From: Salegentibacter agarivorans
GTDB lineage: Bacteria; Bacteroidota; Bacteroidia; Flavobacteriales; Flavobacteriaceae
Assembly (NCBI RefSeq): GCF_900113135.1
Contig: NZ_FOOH01000005.1
Location: 123,133 to 187,132 of the forward strand
Length of the DNA stretch: 64,000 nt
Direction of reading: 5' to 3'
Under the pieces are notes generated by a model. That model had not been told where the DNA came from, made no database searches, and saw only the letters and a list, made by a program, of their open reading frames with translations. Positions 43,269-52,241 of the stretch are shown here, piece by piece; the stretch's first letter is position 1; each line of letters starts with the position of its first letter. Position numbers and translations under genes: made by a program.

Positions 43269-43321
43269 TAGACAATTTTTAGGCTTTATTTTTACTATCC
43301 TACTTTAATTAAGCCTTGTAA

Positions 43322-43353
43322 ATTGCTAATATAAAAAAAAATAACTATACTTG
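43322..43353 (+). promoter_or_regulatory. Promoter of the xylose operon (MFS-xylB-xylA)
   Basis: The -33-like ATTG (43322-43325) and -7 box TATACTTG (43346-43353; 7 of 8 bases match TAnnTTTG) are separated by 20 bp. This places the start site near 43360, about 20 nt before the MFS ATG and overlapping the AGATATCT palindrome. Confidence 0.55.
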
Positions 43354-43382
43354 TAGTCAAATAAACCATAAGATATCTATAA

Positions 43383-44981
43383 ATGGCAAAATTAAATAAG
43401 AGTGGTATTGTTTTAATCACCATAGTAGCAAGTCTTGGAGGCTTATTATTTGGGTATGATACGGCAGTAATTTCTGGAGCCGTGGGTGCTCTTGAAAATT
43501 ATTTTATTGGAGCATTAGAAACTGATAAAGACCTTGCAATAGCTGCTATCTTTCAGTTTAAAGTAATTATTAGTTTTTGTGTGCTGGCGCTTGTAATTTT
43601 ATTCAGCTCATTTCTACTCAAATTTTTCAGTAAATCAAAAGCCTATCTTATTATTGGGCTTTTTGTGCTTATAGGAGGTGCAGTTTACTACTTTCAATTT
43701 TTAACGCTGCCAGGGGTTTTAACCGAAAACTTAAAGAATTCCATCCTCGGGTTTATGGTAAGTAGTGCGCTTGTGGGATGTATTATTGGAGCCTCACTTG
43801 GAGATAACGTTGCAAATTCTATAGGAAGGCGAAACGGACTCCTTATAGCGGCTATGCTGTTTGTACTTTCTGCAATAGGCTCAGCCTACCCCGATACTAT
43901 GAATATCTTCTTTGGAGATTCACTTTCAGCTTTTATTGTTTATAGAATTATAGGAGGAATGGGAGTTGGTTTGGCAAGTATGCTGGCACCGCTTTATATT
44001 GCTGAAATGGCACCGCCTAAAATACGCGGAAAACTAGTTAGTTTCTACCAGTTAGCTATTGTGAGCGGGATGATGGTGGTTTATTTTGTAAACTATTTTA
44101 TTGTCCAGGGGCAAACCGAAAGCTGGATAAACACTTCTGGCTGGAGATATATGTTCCTTTCTGAAGGAATTCCTGCTACTATTTTCTTCCTGGCCCTACT
44201 TTTAGTGCCTAAAACCCCAAGGTTCCAGGTAATGAAAGGCAATGAAAAGGATGCTCTTAAAGTTCTTTCCAATTTAAATGGCCCCGAAAAAGCACCGGGT
44301 GTATTAGAAGAAATTAAAAAGTCTTTTGGCAAGAAAAAGGCCCACTGGCTTTATTTTGGAGGAACCGTGGTCGTAATTGGTTTACTCTTATCTATTTTTC
44401 AACAATTTGTGGGTATAAACGTAGTACTGTATTACGCCCCCGAAATTTTTAGAGGAATGGGTATGGAAACCGATGCTTCTATGCTACAAACCATTATTGT
44501 AGGTGCCATTAATATGATCTTCACAGTAGTGGCAATTTCTACCGTAGACAAGTTTGGCCGTAAAAAATTAATGATGATTGGTAGTGCTGTTATGGCGCTA
44601 AGTATGATTGGCCTTGGATTCGCACTTTACCTGGAAACAACAGGAATTACGGCACTAATGTTTATGCTTTTCTACATCGCAGCATTCGCTATGTCCTGGG
44701 GTCCTGTAGTTTGGGTATTATTATCTGAAATTTTCCCAAATTCAATAAAAGGAGTTATGGCAGTAGCTGTAGCCGTACAATGGCTTGCTAACCTGGTGGT
44801 ATCGTGGACATTCCCAATGATGAATAATAATTCAGATTTGGTAGCGATGTTCAACAATGGTTTTCCATACTGGATCTACGGAATAATGGCGATCCTTTCC
44901 GGCTTGTTTATTTGGAAATTCGTACCGGAAACCAAAGAGAAAACACTTGAGGAAATGGAAAACATTTGGATCTCAAAATAA
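43383..44981 (+). CDS. xylE: MFS sugar/H+ symporter, XylE-like
   Basis: The 532-aa membrane protein has the sugar-porter signatures GGLLFGYDTAVISGA at the N-terminus, SIGRRNG and DKFGRKK between helices, QQFVGINVVLYYAP, and the end motif PETKEKTLEEME. It is about 40 residues longer than E. coli XylE: two extra hydrophobic segments (about residues 53-78 and 83-103) lie between TM1 and the helix before GRR, which suggests 14 rather than 12 helices. As first gene of the operon with xylB and xylA it most likely imports D-xylose. The gene symbol is by context and family. Confidence 0.9.
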   Translation: MAKLNKSGIVLITIVASLGGLLFGYDTAVISGAVGALENYFIGALETDKDLAIAAIFQFKVIISFCVLALVILFSSFLLKFFSKSKAYLIIGLFVLIGGAVYYFQFLTLPGVLTENLKNSILGFMVSSALVGCIIGASLGDNVANSIGRRNGLLIAAMLFVLSAIGSAYPDTMNIFFGDSLSAFIVYRIIGGMGVGLASMLAPLYIAEMAPPKIRGKLVSFYQLAIVSGMMVVYFVNYFIVQGQTESWINTSGWRYMFLSEGIPATIFFLALLLVPKTPRFQVMKGNEKDALKVLSNLNGPEKAPGVLEEIKKSFGKKKAHWLYFGGTVVVIGLLLSIFQQFVGINVVLYYAPEIFRGMGMETDASMLQTIIVGAINMIFTVVAISTVDKFGRKKLMMIGSAVMALSMIGLGFALYLETTGITALMFMLFYIAAFAMSWGPVVWVLLSEIFPNSIKGVMAVAVAVQWLANLVVSWTFPMMNNNSDLVAMFNNGFPYWIYGIMAILSGLFIWKFVPETKEKTLEEMENIWISK

Positions 44982-45001
44982 AATAAATCAAGAATTAACG
45001 T

Positions 45002-46495
45002 ATGTATTTTTTAGGAATAGATTTAGGAAGTTCTTCAATCAAATTATCGGTTCTCGATGCTGAAAAAGGAACAACTATAGCCTCGGCTAAAGTTCCAGAA
45101 TTTGAAATGGAGATCGCCGCCCCTCAATTTGGCTGGGCCGAACAAAATCCAGAAGATTGGTGGGAAAATGTAAAGAAAGGATTTAGCATTCTTAGAGATA
45201 AAAAAGGCGTAGACCTTAAAAAAATTAAAGGAATTGGTATCGCCTACCAAATGCATGGGCTCGTTTTAACCGATGATAAACTTAACCCGGTAAGGCCTTC
45301 AATTATTTGGTGCGACAGTCGCGCCGTAGAAATAGGAGATGAAGCCTATAAAGCCATTGGTGAAGAAATTAGTAAAAACCAGATCCTGGGTAGCCCGGGG
45401 AATTTTACTGCATCTAAACTGAAGTGGGTAAAAGAAAATGAACCCGAAAACTTCAAGAAAGCTTCTATTATGATGTTGCCAGGAGATTATATCGCGGCAA
45501 AACTTTCTGAAACTCCTCAAATAAGTACTTCAGGTTTATCTGAAGCCGCTTTGTGGGATTTCTCTAAAGGAAAATTAGCCACTGAAGTTTTGGATAAAAT
45601 GGGACTTTCAGAAGATTTTATCCCTGAAATTGTTCCTAGCTTTGGAGATCAGGCCACGGTAAGTTCAGCTATTGCAAATGAACTTGGACTGGATCCCGAC
45701 ACAAAAATCAATTACAGGGCTGGAGACCAACCCAATAATGCTTTTTCACTTAACGCTTTAAAGCCGGGAGACATTGCTACAACAGCAGGAACTTCGGCAG
45801 TAATGTACGCCGTGAGTGCAGAAAACACGTTTGATCCAGAAAGCAGGGTAAACACCTTCCTACACGTAAATAATACCGAAAAGGCTAAACACAACGGAGT
45901 TCTTTTATGCATCAACGGTTCTGGAATTCTTTACCAATGGTTACGTAAAATAATTTCAGTGGGTAGGGAAGAACTTATTCCCTATGAAAAATTAAACGAA
46001 GAAGCTGCTAAGGTAGAACCAGGCAGTAAAGGTCTCCGCTTCTACCCTTTTGGAAATGGTGTAGAACGAATTTTCAGCAATAAAGAAGTAAATTCTGGTA
46101 TAGAGAATCTTAATTATAACATTCACCAACCGGCTCATCTTATAAGATCTGCTTGTGAAGGAATTGTTTTTGCTATGAACTACGGTTTTGAGGTAATGCA
46201 ATCTATAGGTGTGGAAGGAAAAGTGGTAAGAGCCGGGAAAGACAATCTTTTTTTAAGTCCGGTTTTTAGAGAAATTTTTGTCAATACCACCCAAACTACT
46301 TTAGAACTTTACAATACATCTGGTGCAGAAGGTGCTGCCCGTGGTGCCGCGGTAGGTTATGGATTTTATAAAGAATTTGACGACGCATTTACAAGTTTAA
46401 AATGCCTGGAAAGAATGGAGCCTGATCCCAAATTAAGTAAGCAGTACCAGGGGATTTATCAAGAATGGAAACAGAATATTAAAATTAAAGAATAA
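45002..46495 (+). CDS. xylB: Xylulokinase
   Basis: The 497-aa FGGY-family kinase opens with the phosphate-binding motif [16 protein letters not shown], followed by [18 protein letters not shown], the [11 protein letters not shown] loop, and the C-terminal adenosine motif [16 protein letters not shown]. It phosphorylates D-xylulose to xylulose-5-phosphate with ATP in the cytoplasm. It sits 20 bp after the transporter gene and 5 bp before xylA, making a three-gene operon. Confidence 0.95.
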   Translation: MYFLGIDLGSSSIKLSVLDAEKGTTIASAKVPEFEMEIAAPQFGWAEQNPEDWWENVKKGFSILRDKKGVDLKKIKGIGIAYQMHGLVLTDDKLNPVRPSIIWCDSRAVEIGDEAYKAIGEEISKNQILGSPGNFTASKLKWVKENEPENFKKASIMMLPGDYIAAKLSETPQISTSGLSEAALWDFSKGKLATEVLDKMGLSEDFIPEIVPSFGDQATVSSAIANELGLDPDTKINYRAGDQPNNAFSLNALKPGDIATTAGTSAVMYAVSAENTFDPESRVNTFLHVNNTEKAKHNGVLLCINGSGILYQWLRKIISVGREELIPYEKLNEEAAKVEPGSKGLRFYPFGNGVERIFSNKEVNSGIENLNYNIHQPAHLIRSACEGIVFAMNYGFEVMQSIGVEGKVVRAGKDNLFLSPVFREIFVNTTQTTLELYNTSGAEGAARGAAVGYGFYKEFDDAFTSLKCLERMEPDPKLSKQYQGIYQEWKQNIKIKE

Positions 46496-46500
46496 TAATT

Positions 46501-47817
46501 ATGAGTAACAACAAATTTTTTAAAGGAATAGATAAAATTCAATTTGAAGGCAGGGATAGTAAAAACCCATTAGCCTACAAGTGGTACGACGAAAATAAAA
46601 CAGTAGCCGGAAAAACGCTTAAAGAGCATTTAAGGTTTGCGGTGGCATACTGGCATACCTTCAATAATAAAGGTGGAGATCCTTTTGGAGCAGAAACTGA
46701 AACTTTTGAATGGGACAAAAAGGAAAATGTAATAGATCGTGCCAAAGATAAAATGGATGCCGCTTTTGAATTCATTGAAAAACTTGGAATTCCTTATTAC
46801 TGTTTTCACGATATAGATGTAGTAGACGATTGTTCTTCGCTTTCTGAATTTGAAAAGCGTATGGAAACTATGGTAGACTATGCTAAACAAAAGCAACAGG
46901 AAACCGGGATTAAACTACTTTGGGGAACATCCAACCTGTTTAGCGATCCTCGCTATATGAATGGAGCTTCTACTAACCCAGATTTTAATGTTGTTGCTCG
47001 TGCCAGCGCACAGGCAAAAATAGCAATAGATGCTACCATTGCCTTAAATGGTGAGAATTATGTATTCTGGGGAGGCCGTGAAGGTTATATGAGCCTTTTA
47101 AATACCGATATGAAGCGTGAGCAGGATCACTTAGCACAATTCCTTACTACTTGTCGTGATTATGCCCGCAAACAAGGTTTTAAAGGAAATTTCCTTATAG
47201 AACCAAAACCAATGGAGCCTACAAAACACCAGTACGACTATGATACCGCTACTTCTATAGGATTCTTAAAGAATTACGGACTGGAAAAAGATTTCAAAAT
47301 AAACATTGAAGTAAACCACGCTACCCTTGCAGGCCATACTTTTCAGCACGAATTACAAACCGCAGTAGACGCCGGGATGTTAGGAAGTATTGATGCCAAC
47401 CGTGGAGATTACCAAAATGGATGGGATACCGATCAATTTCCAATAGATGTGTATGAAATTACCGAAGCTATGTTAGTAATCCTTGAAGGAGGAGGAATTC
47501 AGGGTGGAGGAATCAATTTTGATGCGAAAGTAAGAAGAAATTCTACCGATCTTGAAGATAAATTTATAGCGCATATTGCCGGTATGGATGCTTTTGCACG
47601 CGGACTAATCGCTGCAGATAACGTATTACAAAACACCGATTATAAAAAGCTTAGAAAAGAGCGTTATGCATCTTTTGATAGCGGTAACGGAAGCAAATTT
47701 GAAAATGGAGATCTTTCTCTTGAAGAAATTAGCAAAATAGCTAAAGAGCTTGGCGAACCAAAACAAATAAGCGGCAAGCAAGAATTATACGAGCAAATTA
47801 TTGCCAATTCGTATTAG
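46501..47817 (+). CDS. xylA: Xylose isomerase
   Basis: The 438-aa protein matches the class II xylose isomerase layout: YYCFHDIDV with the active-site His, [35 protein letters not shown] with metal-binding Glu, [18 protein letters not shown], and GSIDANRGD with metal-binding Asp. It converts D-xylose to D-xylulose in the cytoplasm. It is the last gene of the operon and is followed by a clear intrinsic terminator at 47848. Confidence 0.97.
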   Translation: MSNNKFFKGIDKIQFEGRDSKNPLAYKWYDENKTVAGKTLKEHLRFAVAYWHTFNNKGGDPFGAETETFEWDKKENVIDRAKDKMDAAFEFIEKLGIPYYCFHDIDVVDDCSSLSEFEKRMETMVDYAKQKQQETGIKLLWGTSNLFSDPRYMNGASTNPDFNVVARASAQAKIAIDATIALNGENYVFWGGREGYMSLLNTDMKREQDHLAQFLTTCRDYARKQGFKGNFLIEPKPMEPTKHQYDYDTATSIGFLKNYGLEKDFKINIEVNHATLAGHTFQHELQTAVDAGMLGSIDANRGDYQNGWDTDQFPIDVYEITEAMLVILEGGGIQGGGINFDAKVRRNSTDLEDKFIAHIAGMDAFARGLIAADNVLQNTDYKKLRKERYASFDSGNGSKFENGDLSLEEISKIAKELGEPKQISGKQELYEQIIANSY

Positions 47818-47847
47818 GAATTCGGCTTAATTAAACCTTATAATAAA

Positions 47848-47880
47848 TCCTCTGAAACTCGCTTTCAGGGGATTTTTTTT
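47848..47880 (+). terminator. Intrinsic terminator after xylA
   Basis: The arms TCCTCTGAAA (47849-47858) and TTTCAGGGGA (47863-47872 region) pair with one G-U, and are followed by eight Ts. It ends the rightward xylose operon 30 bp after the xylA stop. Confidence 0.85.
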
Positions 47881-47930
47881 AATTAATGAGTTTGTAGAAT
47901 CAACTCCGTTTAAAGAATCTTTTTAAATCA

Positions 47931-47957
47931 AAAAAACCTCCCTTTCAGGAGGTTTTT
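47931..47957 (-). terminator. Intrinsic terminator after the Hc1 gene
   Basis: The CCTCC/GGAGG stem (47937-47941 and 47948-47952) is flanked by A6 and T5 runs. It lies immediately downstream of the leftward Hc1 gene's stop at 47961 and could also act on read-through from xylA. Confidence 0.75.
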
Positions 47958-47960
47958 GTT

Positions 47961-48137
47961 TTACTTTTTTGATTCTGCAACTGAAACCTTTCGGAATTCT
48001 TTTAAAAGTTTCTCCAGTTCTAGAGAAGATTTTCTCGCTCTGGTACCGGCGCTTTTATTGCCAGACTCCAGCTGCGCATTAGCTTCTGTTTGGAAATTTT
48101 CAAATGTAGATTGAATGTTTTCAACAAGTTCTTTCAT
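47961..48137 (-). CDS. Histone H1-like Hc1-family protein
   Basis: A 58-aa reading frame starting MKELVENIQ and ending RKVSVAESKK. The segment NKSAGTRARKSSLELEKLL is highly characteristic of the small Bacteroidota Hc1 (PF07432) family. The protein is helical and basic in its C-terminal half, suited to DNA or nucleoid binding. It stands alone, tail to tail with xylA and with its own terminator directly downstream, as expected for a monocistronic nucleoid protein gene. The family's physiological role in Bacteroidota is poorly defined. Confidence 0.88.
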   Translation of the reverse strand: MKELVENIQSTFENFQTEANAQLESGNKSAGTRARKSSLELEKLLKEFRKVSVAESKK

Positions 48138-48423
48138 GATAGTAGTTTTAAAATTTAAAACGCTAAAATAGCAGAATATTCCCCGGAGACCTCAATTTTA
48201 GGATATTTTTGCTGAATTTTTTTTAAGAAAATCACCTATAATACTGAAGTAGGTCGCCTCCCCAATGTTTAATCCTCTATAACCCATTTTTTATCAAATA
48301 ATTAGCCTAAGAAAATATTGGTTTAGAATATTAGCATAGATTTTAGAAGGTTACATCAAATTAAAAGTTTCAAAAAAACCTGCAATTTTTAAGATTGCAG
48401 GTTTCAAAGTAAGATCGCTTAAT
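48138..48423. other. Intergenic region upstream of Hc1 gene
   Basis: 286 bp, AT-rich, no ORF. It contains the presumed Hc1 promoter on the left and the terminator of the DJ-1 operon at 48372-48404 on the right. No further structure is seen. Confidence 0.6.
48372..48404 (-). terminator. Intrinsic terminator after the DJ-1/PfpI gene
   Basis: AAACCTGCAAT (48376-48386) and ATTGCAGGTTT (48394-48404) form a perfect 11-bp stem with a 7-nt loop, adjoining an A/T run. It ends the leftward three-gene operon. Confidence 0.85.
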
Positions 48424-49125
48424 TTATTGAAGCATCTCGTACAACTTTTCAGCTGCTTTACTGGAAGATGCAGGATTTTGCCCGGTAATTAAATTCCCGT
48501 CCTTCAGAACATGAACTTCCCAGTCTCCAGATTTAGAATAAATACCCCCATTTTCTTTCAGCATATCTTCTACTAGAAATGGAACTACCTCGGTTAACTG
48601 CACCGCCTCTTCTTCAGTATTTGTGAAACCGGTTACTTTTTTCCCTTTCACTAAAGGTTCACCATTTTCATTTTTTACGTTTTTAAGAGCTGCAGGTGCA
48701 TGACATACTAAACCTATTGGTTTTTTCTGCTTATTAAAGGCTTCTATTAAAGCAATAGAAGTTTTATCTTCTGCAAGATCCCATAGTGGGCCGTGACCTC
48801 CAGGATAGAATACCGCGTCAAATTCTTCCGCTTTAATTGTATCTAATTTTTTAGTCTTTTCAATCACTTTTTGAGTTTCAGCATCTTTATAAAACCGCTT
48901 TGTATCTTCGGTTTGAGCATCTTCACTTTCACTATTCGGATCTATTGGCGCTTTCCCTCCTTTTGGTGTAGCTACCGTAACATCAACTCCTTTATCTATT
49001 AAGTTGTAATATGGTGCTGCGAATTCTTCAATCCAAAATCCTGTTTTTTCTCCTGTGTCTCCCAATTTGTCGTGAGAGGTTAATACAAATAGTACTTTCA
49101 TATCTTTTATTTTTTCTTTATTCAT
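48424..49125 (-). CDS. DJ-1/PfpI-family protein (Hsp31-like; glyoxalase III/chaperone type)
   Basis: The 233-aa product may alternatively start at 49101 (MKVLFVLTSH), which better matches relatives. It has the class I amidotransferase-like fold with the nucleophile elbow GLVCHAPAAL (Cys141), an early acidic residue in FWIEEFAAPYY, and FYPGGHGPLWDLAED. Hsp31-type members detoxify methylglyoxal or repair glycated targets. It is the last gene of an operon with an NAD-binding protein and a quinone-oxidoreductase-like enzyme, which fits an electrophile or oxidative-stress role (inference). Confidence 0.87.
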   Translation of the reverse strand: MNKEKIKDMKVLFVLTSHDKLGDTGEKTGFWIEEFAAPYYNLIDKGVDVTVATPKGGKAPIDPNSESEDAQTEDTKRFYKDAETQKVIEKTKKLDTIKAEEFDAVFYPGGHGPLWDLAEDKTSIALIEAFNKQKKPIGLVCHAPAALKNVKNENGEPLVKGKKVTGFTNTEEEAVQLTEVVPFLVEDMLKENGGIYSKSGDWEVHVLKDGNLITGQNPASSSKAAEKLYEMLQ

Positions 49126-49143
49126 TTAAATATTTGAAACTTC

Positions 49144-49782
49144 TTAACTACGTACAGCCTTTTCAATTGGAGTTTTTCCATCCAGAATTTCAAAAACCTG
49201 GTTATGCTTAACGTCGTTGTCCAGAACTTCAACAAGAGTGCGAGCAACATTAGCCCGGGAAATACTCTCCTGTTCTTCTAATTTTTCTTTTAACAGAATT
49301 TTACCTGAACCTTCTTCGTTAGTGAGAGCACCCGGTCTTACAATGGTATAATCCAAACCACTTTTACGCAAGTACTCGTCAGCATTTCCTTTTGCTTCTA
49401 GGTAGTCTTCCAAATCTTCACTAATACTGGGATTGTCTGCTCCCATAGAGCTAAGCATTACAAATTTTTCAACTCCTGCATTTTTAGCCGCATCTGTAAA
49501 TTTTTTTGCTCCTTCCTGATCAACTCCTTCTACATTTTTTCCTTTAGAGCCGGCTGCAAAAATTGCTTTATCCACATTTTTAAAAACATTACTCAAATCT
49601 TCTTCTAAATCGGCCAGCACAGCAGCTACATTTTCTTTTTCAAAATGCTCTTTTTGCTCTTGCTTTCTCACCATCGCAATAGGCTGGTATTCACCTGATT
49701 TCTTTAATAAGTCGATAATGATTCTTCCCGTGCTGCCGTTTGCACCGGCAACTAATACATTTTTCTTTTTTCTCATAATCAT
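49144..49782 (-). CDS. Atypical SDR / NAD(P)H-binding protein
   Basis: The 212-aa protein has an N-terminal Rossmann motif VLVAGANGSTGRIIID, then VDKAIFAAGSKG, KFVMLSSMGADNP and LDYTIVRPGALTNEEG. These are features of the atypical a5-type SDR (NmrA/YwnB-like) group, which often lack the catalytic Tyr-x3-Lys and sense or use NAD(P)H. It lies between the oxidoreductase and DJ-1 genes with short gaps. Confidence 0.87.
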   Translation of the reverse strand: MIMRKKKNVLVAGANGSTGRIIIDLLKKSGEYQPIAMVRKQEQKEHFEKENVAAVLADLEEDLSNVFKNVDKAIFAAGSKGKNVEGVDQEGAKKFTDAAKNAGVEKFVMLSSMGADNPSISEDLEDYLEAKGNADEYLRKSGLDYTIVRPGALTNEEGSGKILLKEKLEEQESISRANVARTLVEVLDNDVKHNQVFEILDGKTPIEKAVRS

Positions 49783-49822
49783 TTTCTTTTTTTAATTATA
49801 ATCTTGATTAATTTTAAGAAGC

Positions 49823-50806
49823 TTAGGATAAGCTAATAATTACTTTTCCTTCTGCTCTTCCCGTCGCCAGGTATTCATAGGCATCAATTCCATCTTCGAA
49901 TTCATAAATAAGGTCTACTGTTGGCTTGATATCTCCCTCTTCTACCATTGTTTTGATTTCCTTCAACTGGGCAGCATTAGGCTGCATCCAGGTATGCTTA
50001 TAGGCTATCGATTTTTCCTCAATAAGATTGGATAATTGTTCGGGTAAATTATAATCTGGTATTCCCATAATTTTAGCCGATTCTTCGTCTGGCGGACCTA
50101 CGATTGAAGTTACCACTCCGCCTTCTTTAATTATTTTGAAGGCATCAAACGTATAATCATCTCCCAAAGTGTCAAAAACTATATCCAGGTTATTCGCAAC
50201 TTCTTTGTAATCTTCTTCTTTATAATCTATCACCCGGTCGGCTCCCAGGGCTTTCACCCAATCTACATTTTTGCTACTAGTGGTGGTATAAACAATTGCT
50301 CCCTTTGCTTTGGCGTATTGAATGGCAAAACTACCCACCCCACCGGAGCCGGCATGAATAAGAATCCTGTCGTCTTCTTTTAGCCCTGCTTTTTCTAAAG
50401 CCTGGATTGCGGTAAGTCCTGTTAACGGCAATCCGGAAGCTTCTTCGAAAGATATATTTTCTGGTTTTTTAGCAACTTTATCGGCATTAATAGTAACAAA
50501 TTCTGCTATGGTACCCATTTGTTCTTGTGGTACCCTGGCGTAAATTTCATCTCCTATCTCAAAGCTAGTAACATCATTGCCTTTTTCCACAACCACGCCG
50601 CTAACATCAAAGCCAATGGTTACTGGTAGGTCCAAATCCAGCAGTTCTTTTAAATGACCTTGAGCCATTTTATAATCAATAGGATTTAGTGAAGCAGCTT
50701 TGACTTCAACTAAAATATCTTTTGATTGTACCGTTGGTTTTTCGATCTCATTAATCGATAAACTTTCTGTAATTTCTCCGTATTTTACTATCTGTAGTGC
50801 TTTCAT
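49823..50806 (-). CDS. NADP-dependent quinone-oxidoreductase-like MDR family protein
   Basis: The 327-aa protein of the medium-chain dehydrogenase superfamily has a GroES-like N-terminus (VKAASLNPIDYKMAQGHL), GLPLTGLTAIQALEKAGL, and the cofactor motif ILIHAGSGGVGSFAIQYAKA. No catalytic zinc ligands are seen, so it is of the zeta-crystallin/quinone reductase type. It probably reduces quinones or enals with NADPH. It is the first gene of a three-gene leftward operon; its 140-bp upstream gap separates it from the MarR gene. Confidence 0.9.
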   Translation of the reverse strand: MKALQIVKYGEITESLSINEIEKPTVQSKDILVEVKAASLNPIDYKMAQGHLKELLDLDLPVTIGFDVSGVVVEKGNDVTSFEIGDEIYARVPQEQMGTIAEFVTINADKVAKKPENISFEEASGLPLTGLTAIQALEKAGLKEDDRILIHAGSGGVGSFAIQYAKAKGAIVYTTTSSKNVDWVKALGADRVIDYKEEDYKEVANNLDIVFDTLGDDYTFDAFKIIKEGGVVTSIVGPPDEESAKIMGIPDYNLPEQLSNLIEEKSIAYKHTWMQPNAAQLKEIKTMVEEGDIKPTVDLIYEFEDGIDAYEYLATGRAEGKVIISLS

Positions 50807-50948
50807 ATATATTGTTTTTTATTCGATAATCGAGAGTTAGGTGTTTCAATATTTGCTTCGATTGAAAAAATAGATTTTCGAAACAAAATTCGAGTACATC
50901 TCCCGTTATTCTCGAGGTTAAAAATTTATTTATCAGTAAGTTACTATA

Positions 50949-51404
50949 TTATTTATCATTTTGCCTGTCTAAAAGAATATCAGACCATTTATTCAGGGTA
51001 TCCTTTAGAAGCATTATTTCTGTTGGGGTTATATCTTCCGTCAGTAAAGTATTTAGAAGTTTCTCTGGAATTGGAATCGCAGTATTTTTTAGCCCTCTTC
51101 CTTTTTCCGTAAGCTGAATAAATACACTTCTTTCGTCTTTATCAGAGCGTTTGCGCTGCAGCAGCTCCATTTTCTCCATCCGTTTAATAAGCGGAGAAAG
51201 GGTATTGGTGTTTAGCAATAATTTTTCTCCAATTTTATTCATCGCTATATTATCTTTTTCCCACAATACCAACAAAACCAAATACTGAGGATAAGTTAAA
51301 CCCATTTCTTCCAGGAAGGGTTTATAAGCTTTCGTTATTAGTCTGGAAACCGAATAAATAGGAAAACAGATCTGGTTGTTCAATTTAAGTTGCTGATTGT
51401 CCAT
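50949..51404 (-). CDS. MarR-family regulator, OhrR-like (thiol-based redox sensor)
   Basis: The 151-aa protein has Cys13 in NNQICFPIYSVSR, the same place as the peroxide-sensing Cys of OhrR. AYKPFLEEMGLTYPQYLVLL supplies the conserved tyrosines, and the winged helix has NTNTLSPLIKRMEKMELLQRKRSDKDERSV. OhrR proteins release DNA when the Cys is oxidised by organic peroxides or hypochlorite. No ohr gene is adjacent; instead it follows a DoxX gene by 1 bp and precedes the oxidoreductase operon, which it may control. Confidence 0.88.
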   Translation of the reverse strand: MDNQQLKLNNQICFPIYSVSRLITKAYKPFLEEMGLTYPQYLVLLVLWEKDNIAMNKIGEKLLLNTNTLSPLIKRMEKMELLQRKRSDKDERSVFIQLTEKGRGLKNTAIPIPEKLLNTLLTEDITPTEIMLLKDTLNKWSDILLDRQNDK

Positions 51405-51405
51405 A

Positions 51406-51834
51406 CTATTTATTTTTTGAGTTTTTCCAGGCTCTCCACGCGCCAGATGACCAGAGTGCCCAGGCTATAAGAACCGGTTGAAAGAAAAGCCTTATTAATC
51501 TTGCCCTATCTGAATCTAAAGCCCCAAAGGCATCTTTTCCGTCTAAATACTGCGCAACGTTACCCGGAAAAATAAGAACAAAGAAAATCGCTAACGCCCA
51601 ACCAATGGTAGCACGTTGCTTTTTCCAAAATAGCAGAGCGAGACCTAATGCCATCTCAACTATTCCAGATAAAATAACTACTAAATCTTTGCTTAACGGA
51701 AGCCAATCTGGCACTTGAGCCTGAAATTCTATTCTATTAAAGGTTAAGTGGCTAAAGCCAGCATAAGTCATAAACAGTGCAAGTAAGATTCTAAAAATAT
51801 TTTGCGTGAGTGTTGTTTCAACGTTTCCTTTCAT
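51406..51834 (-). CDS. DoxX-like integral membrane protein
   Basis: The 142-aa protein has four predicted membrane helices (ILLALFMTYAGFSHL; DLVVILSGIVEMALGLALLFW; TIGWALAIFFVLIFPGNVA; LFFQPVLIAWALW), matching the DoxX/DoxD-like group. Some members form a complex involved in thiosulfate or redox handling in the membrane. It is the first gene of the pair with the OhrR-like regulator, and a perfect palindrome lies about 30 bp upstream of its start. Confidence 0.82.
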   Translation of the reverse strand: MKGNVETTLTQNIFRILLALFMTYAGFSHLTFNRIEFQAQVPDWLPLSKDLVVILSGIVEMALGLALLFWKKQRATIGWALAIFFVLIFPGNVAQYLDGKDAFGALDSDRARLIRLFFQPVLIAWALWSSGAWRAWKNSKNK

Positions 51835-51862
51835 TTCTTATATTTTAATCGCACAAAATTAA

Positions 51863-51874
51863 ATCGTGCACGAT
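51863..51874. promoter_or_regulatory. Palindrome upstream of DoxX-MarR operon, candidate operator
   Basis: ATCGTGCACGAT is a perfect 12-bp palindrome. Read leftward it is immediately preceded by TACATTTG (51883-51876), a perfect TAnnTTTG match, and followed by TAATTTTG, another match. A regulator bound here would block transcription of doxX-marR, consistent with autoregulation. Confidence 0.6.
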
Positions 51875-52160
51875 ACAAATGTAAAGAATTATAGAAATAT
51901 AGAGGGCTTGATTAGCATAGTATTAACTTCTTGCCATTAGAGTTAGCTAAGTCCAAGGATAAATTCACCATACAGAAAGGAAATTTGAAAGGTTTAAGGT
52001 TTCAAACCTAATAAGGTTATTTTCTTATTAAGAGAGAAGAGAATCTTAGTAATTTTAAAATCAAAGAATCTACAGAAACTGCATACCGCTTAAAATCATT
52101 TGATTTCAAGAATGGCAGAGCTAATTTGAAGTAAAAATAATTCTGCGTAATGTGAAATAA

Positions 52161-52190
52161 AAAAGGCTTCACATTTCTGTGAAGCCTTGT
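52161..52190 (-). terminator. Intrinsic terminator downstream of the tRNA-Met fragment
   Basis: AAGGCTTCACA (52163-52173) and TGTGAAGCCTT (52178-52188) form a perfect 11-bp stem with a TTTC loop; in leftward transcription a T-rich run follows. It is placed where a tRNA transcript would end and is probably the original terminator of the disrupted tRNA gene. Confidence 0.8.
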
Positions 52191-52199
52191 CTTTGCTAG

Positions 52200-52241
52200 T
52201 AGCGGGAACTGGACTCGAACCAGTGACCTTCGGGTTATGAG
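52200..52241 (-). tRNA. tRNA-Met (CAT) 3' fragment, attachment-site remnant
   Basis: Read leftward this is the anticodon loop CTCATAA, an anticodon-stem 3' arm CCCGA, the variable loop, a T-arm ACTGG-TTCGAGT-CCAGT and the acceptor 3' strand TCCCGCT plus A. The 5' half is missing: upstream bases do not pair with the anticodon stem and no D-arm is present. A break exactly at the anticodon loop next to a tyrosine recombinase gene is the signature of integration into a tRNA gene. The intact copy should lie at the other end of the element, outside the window. Confidence 0.82.

Noticed and set aside
50820..50935. Cluster of TCGA-containing short palindromes upstream of the oxidoreductase gene
   Set aside because: Several small motifs (CGATAATCG, CTCGAG) occur, but none matches the ATCGTGCACGAT site of the adjacent operon, so I could not support an operator call.
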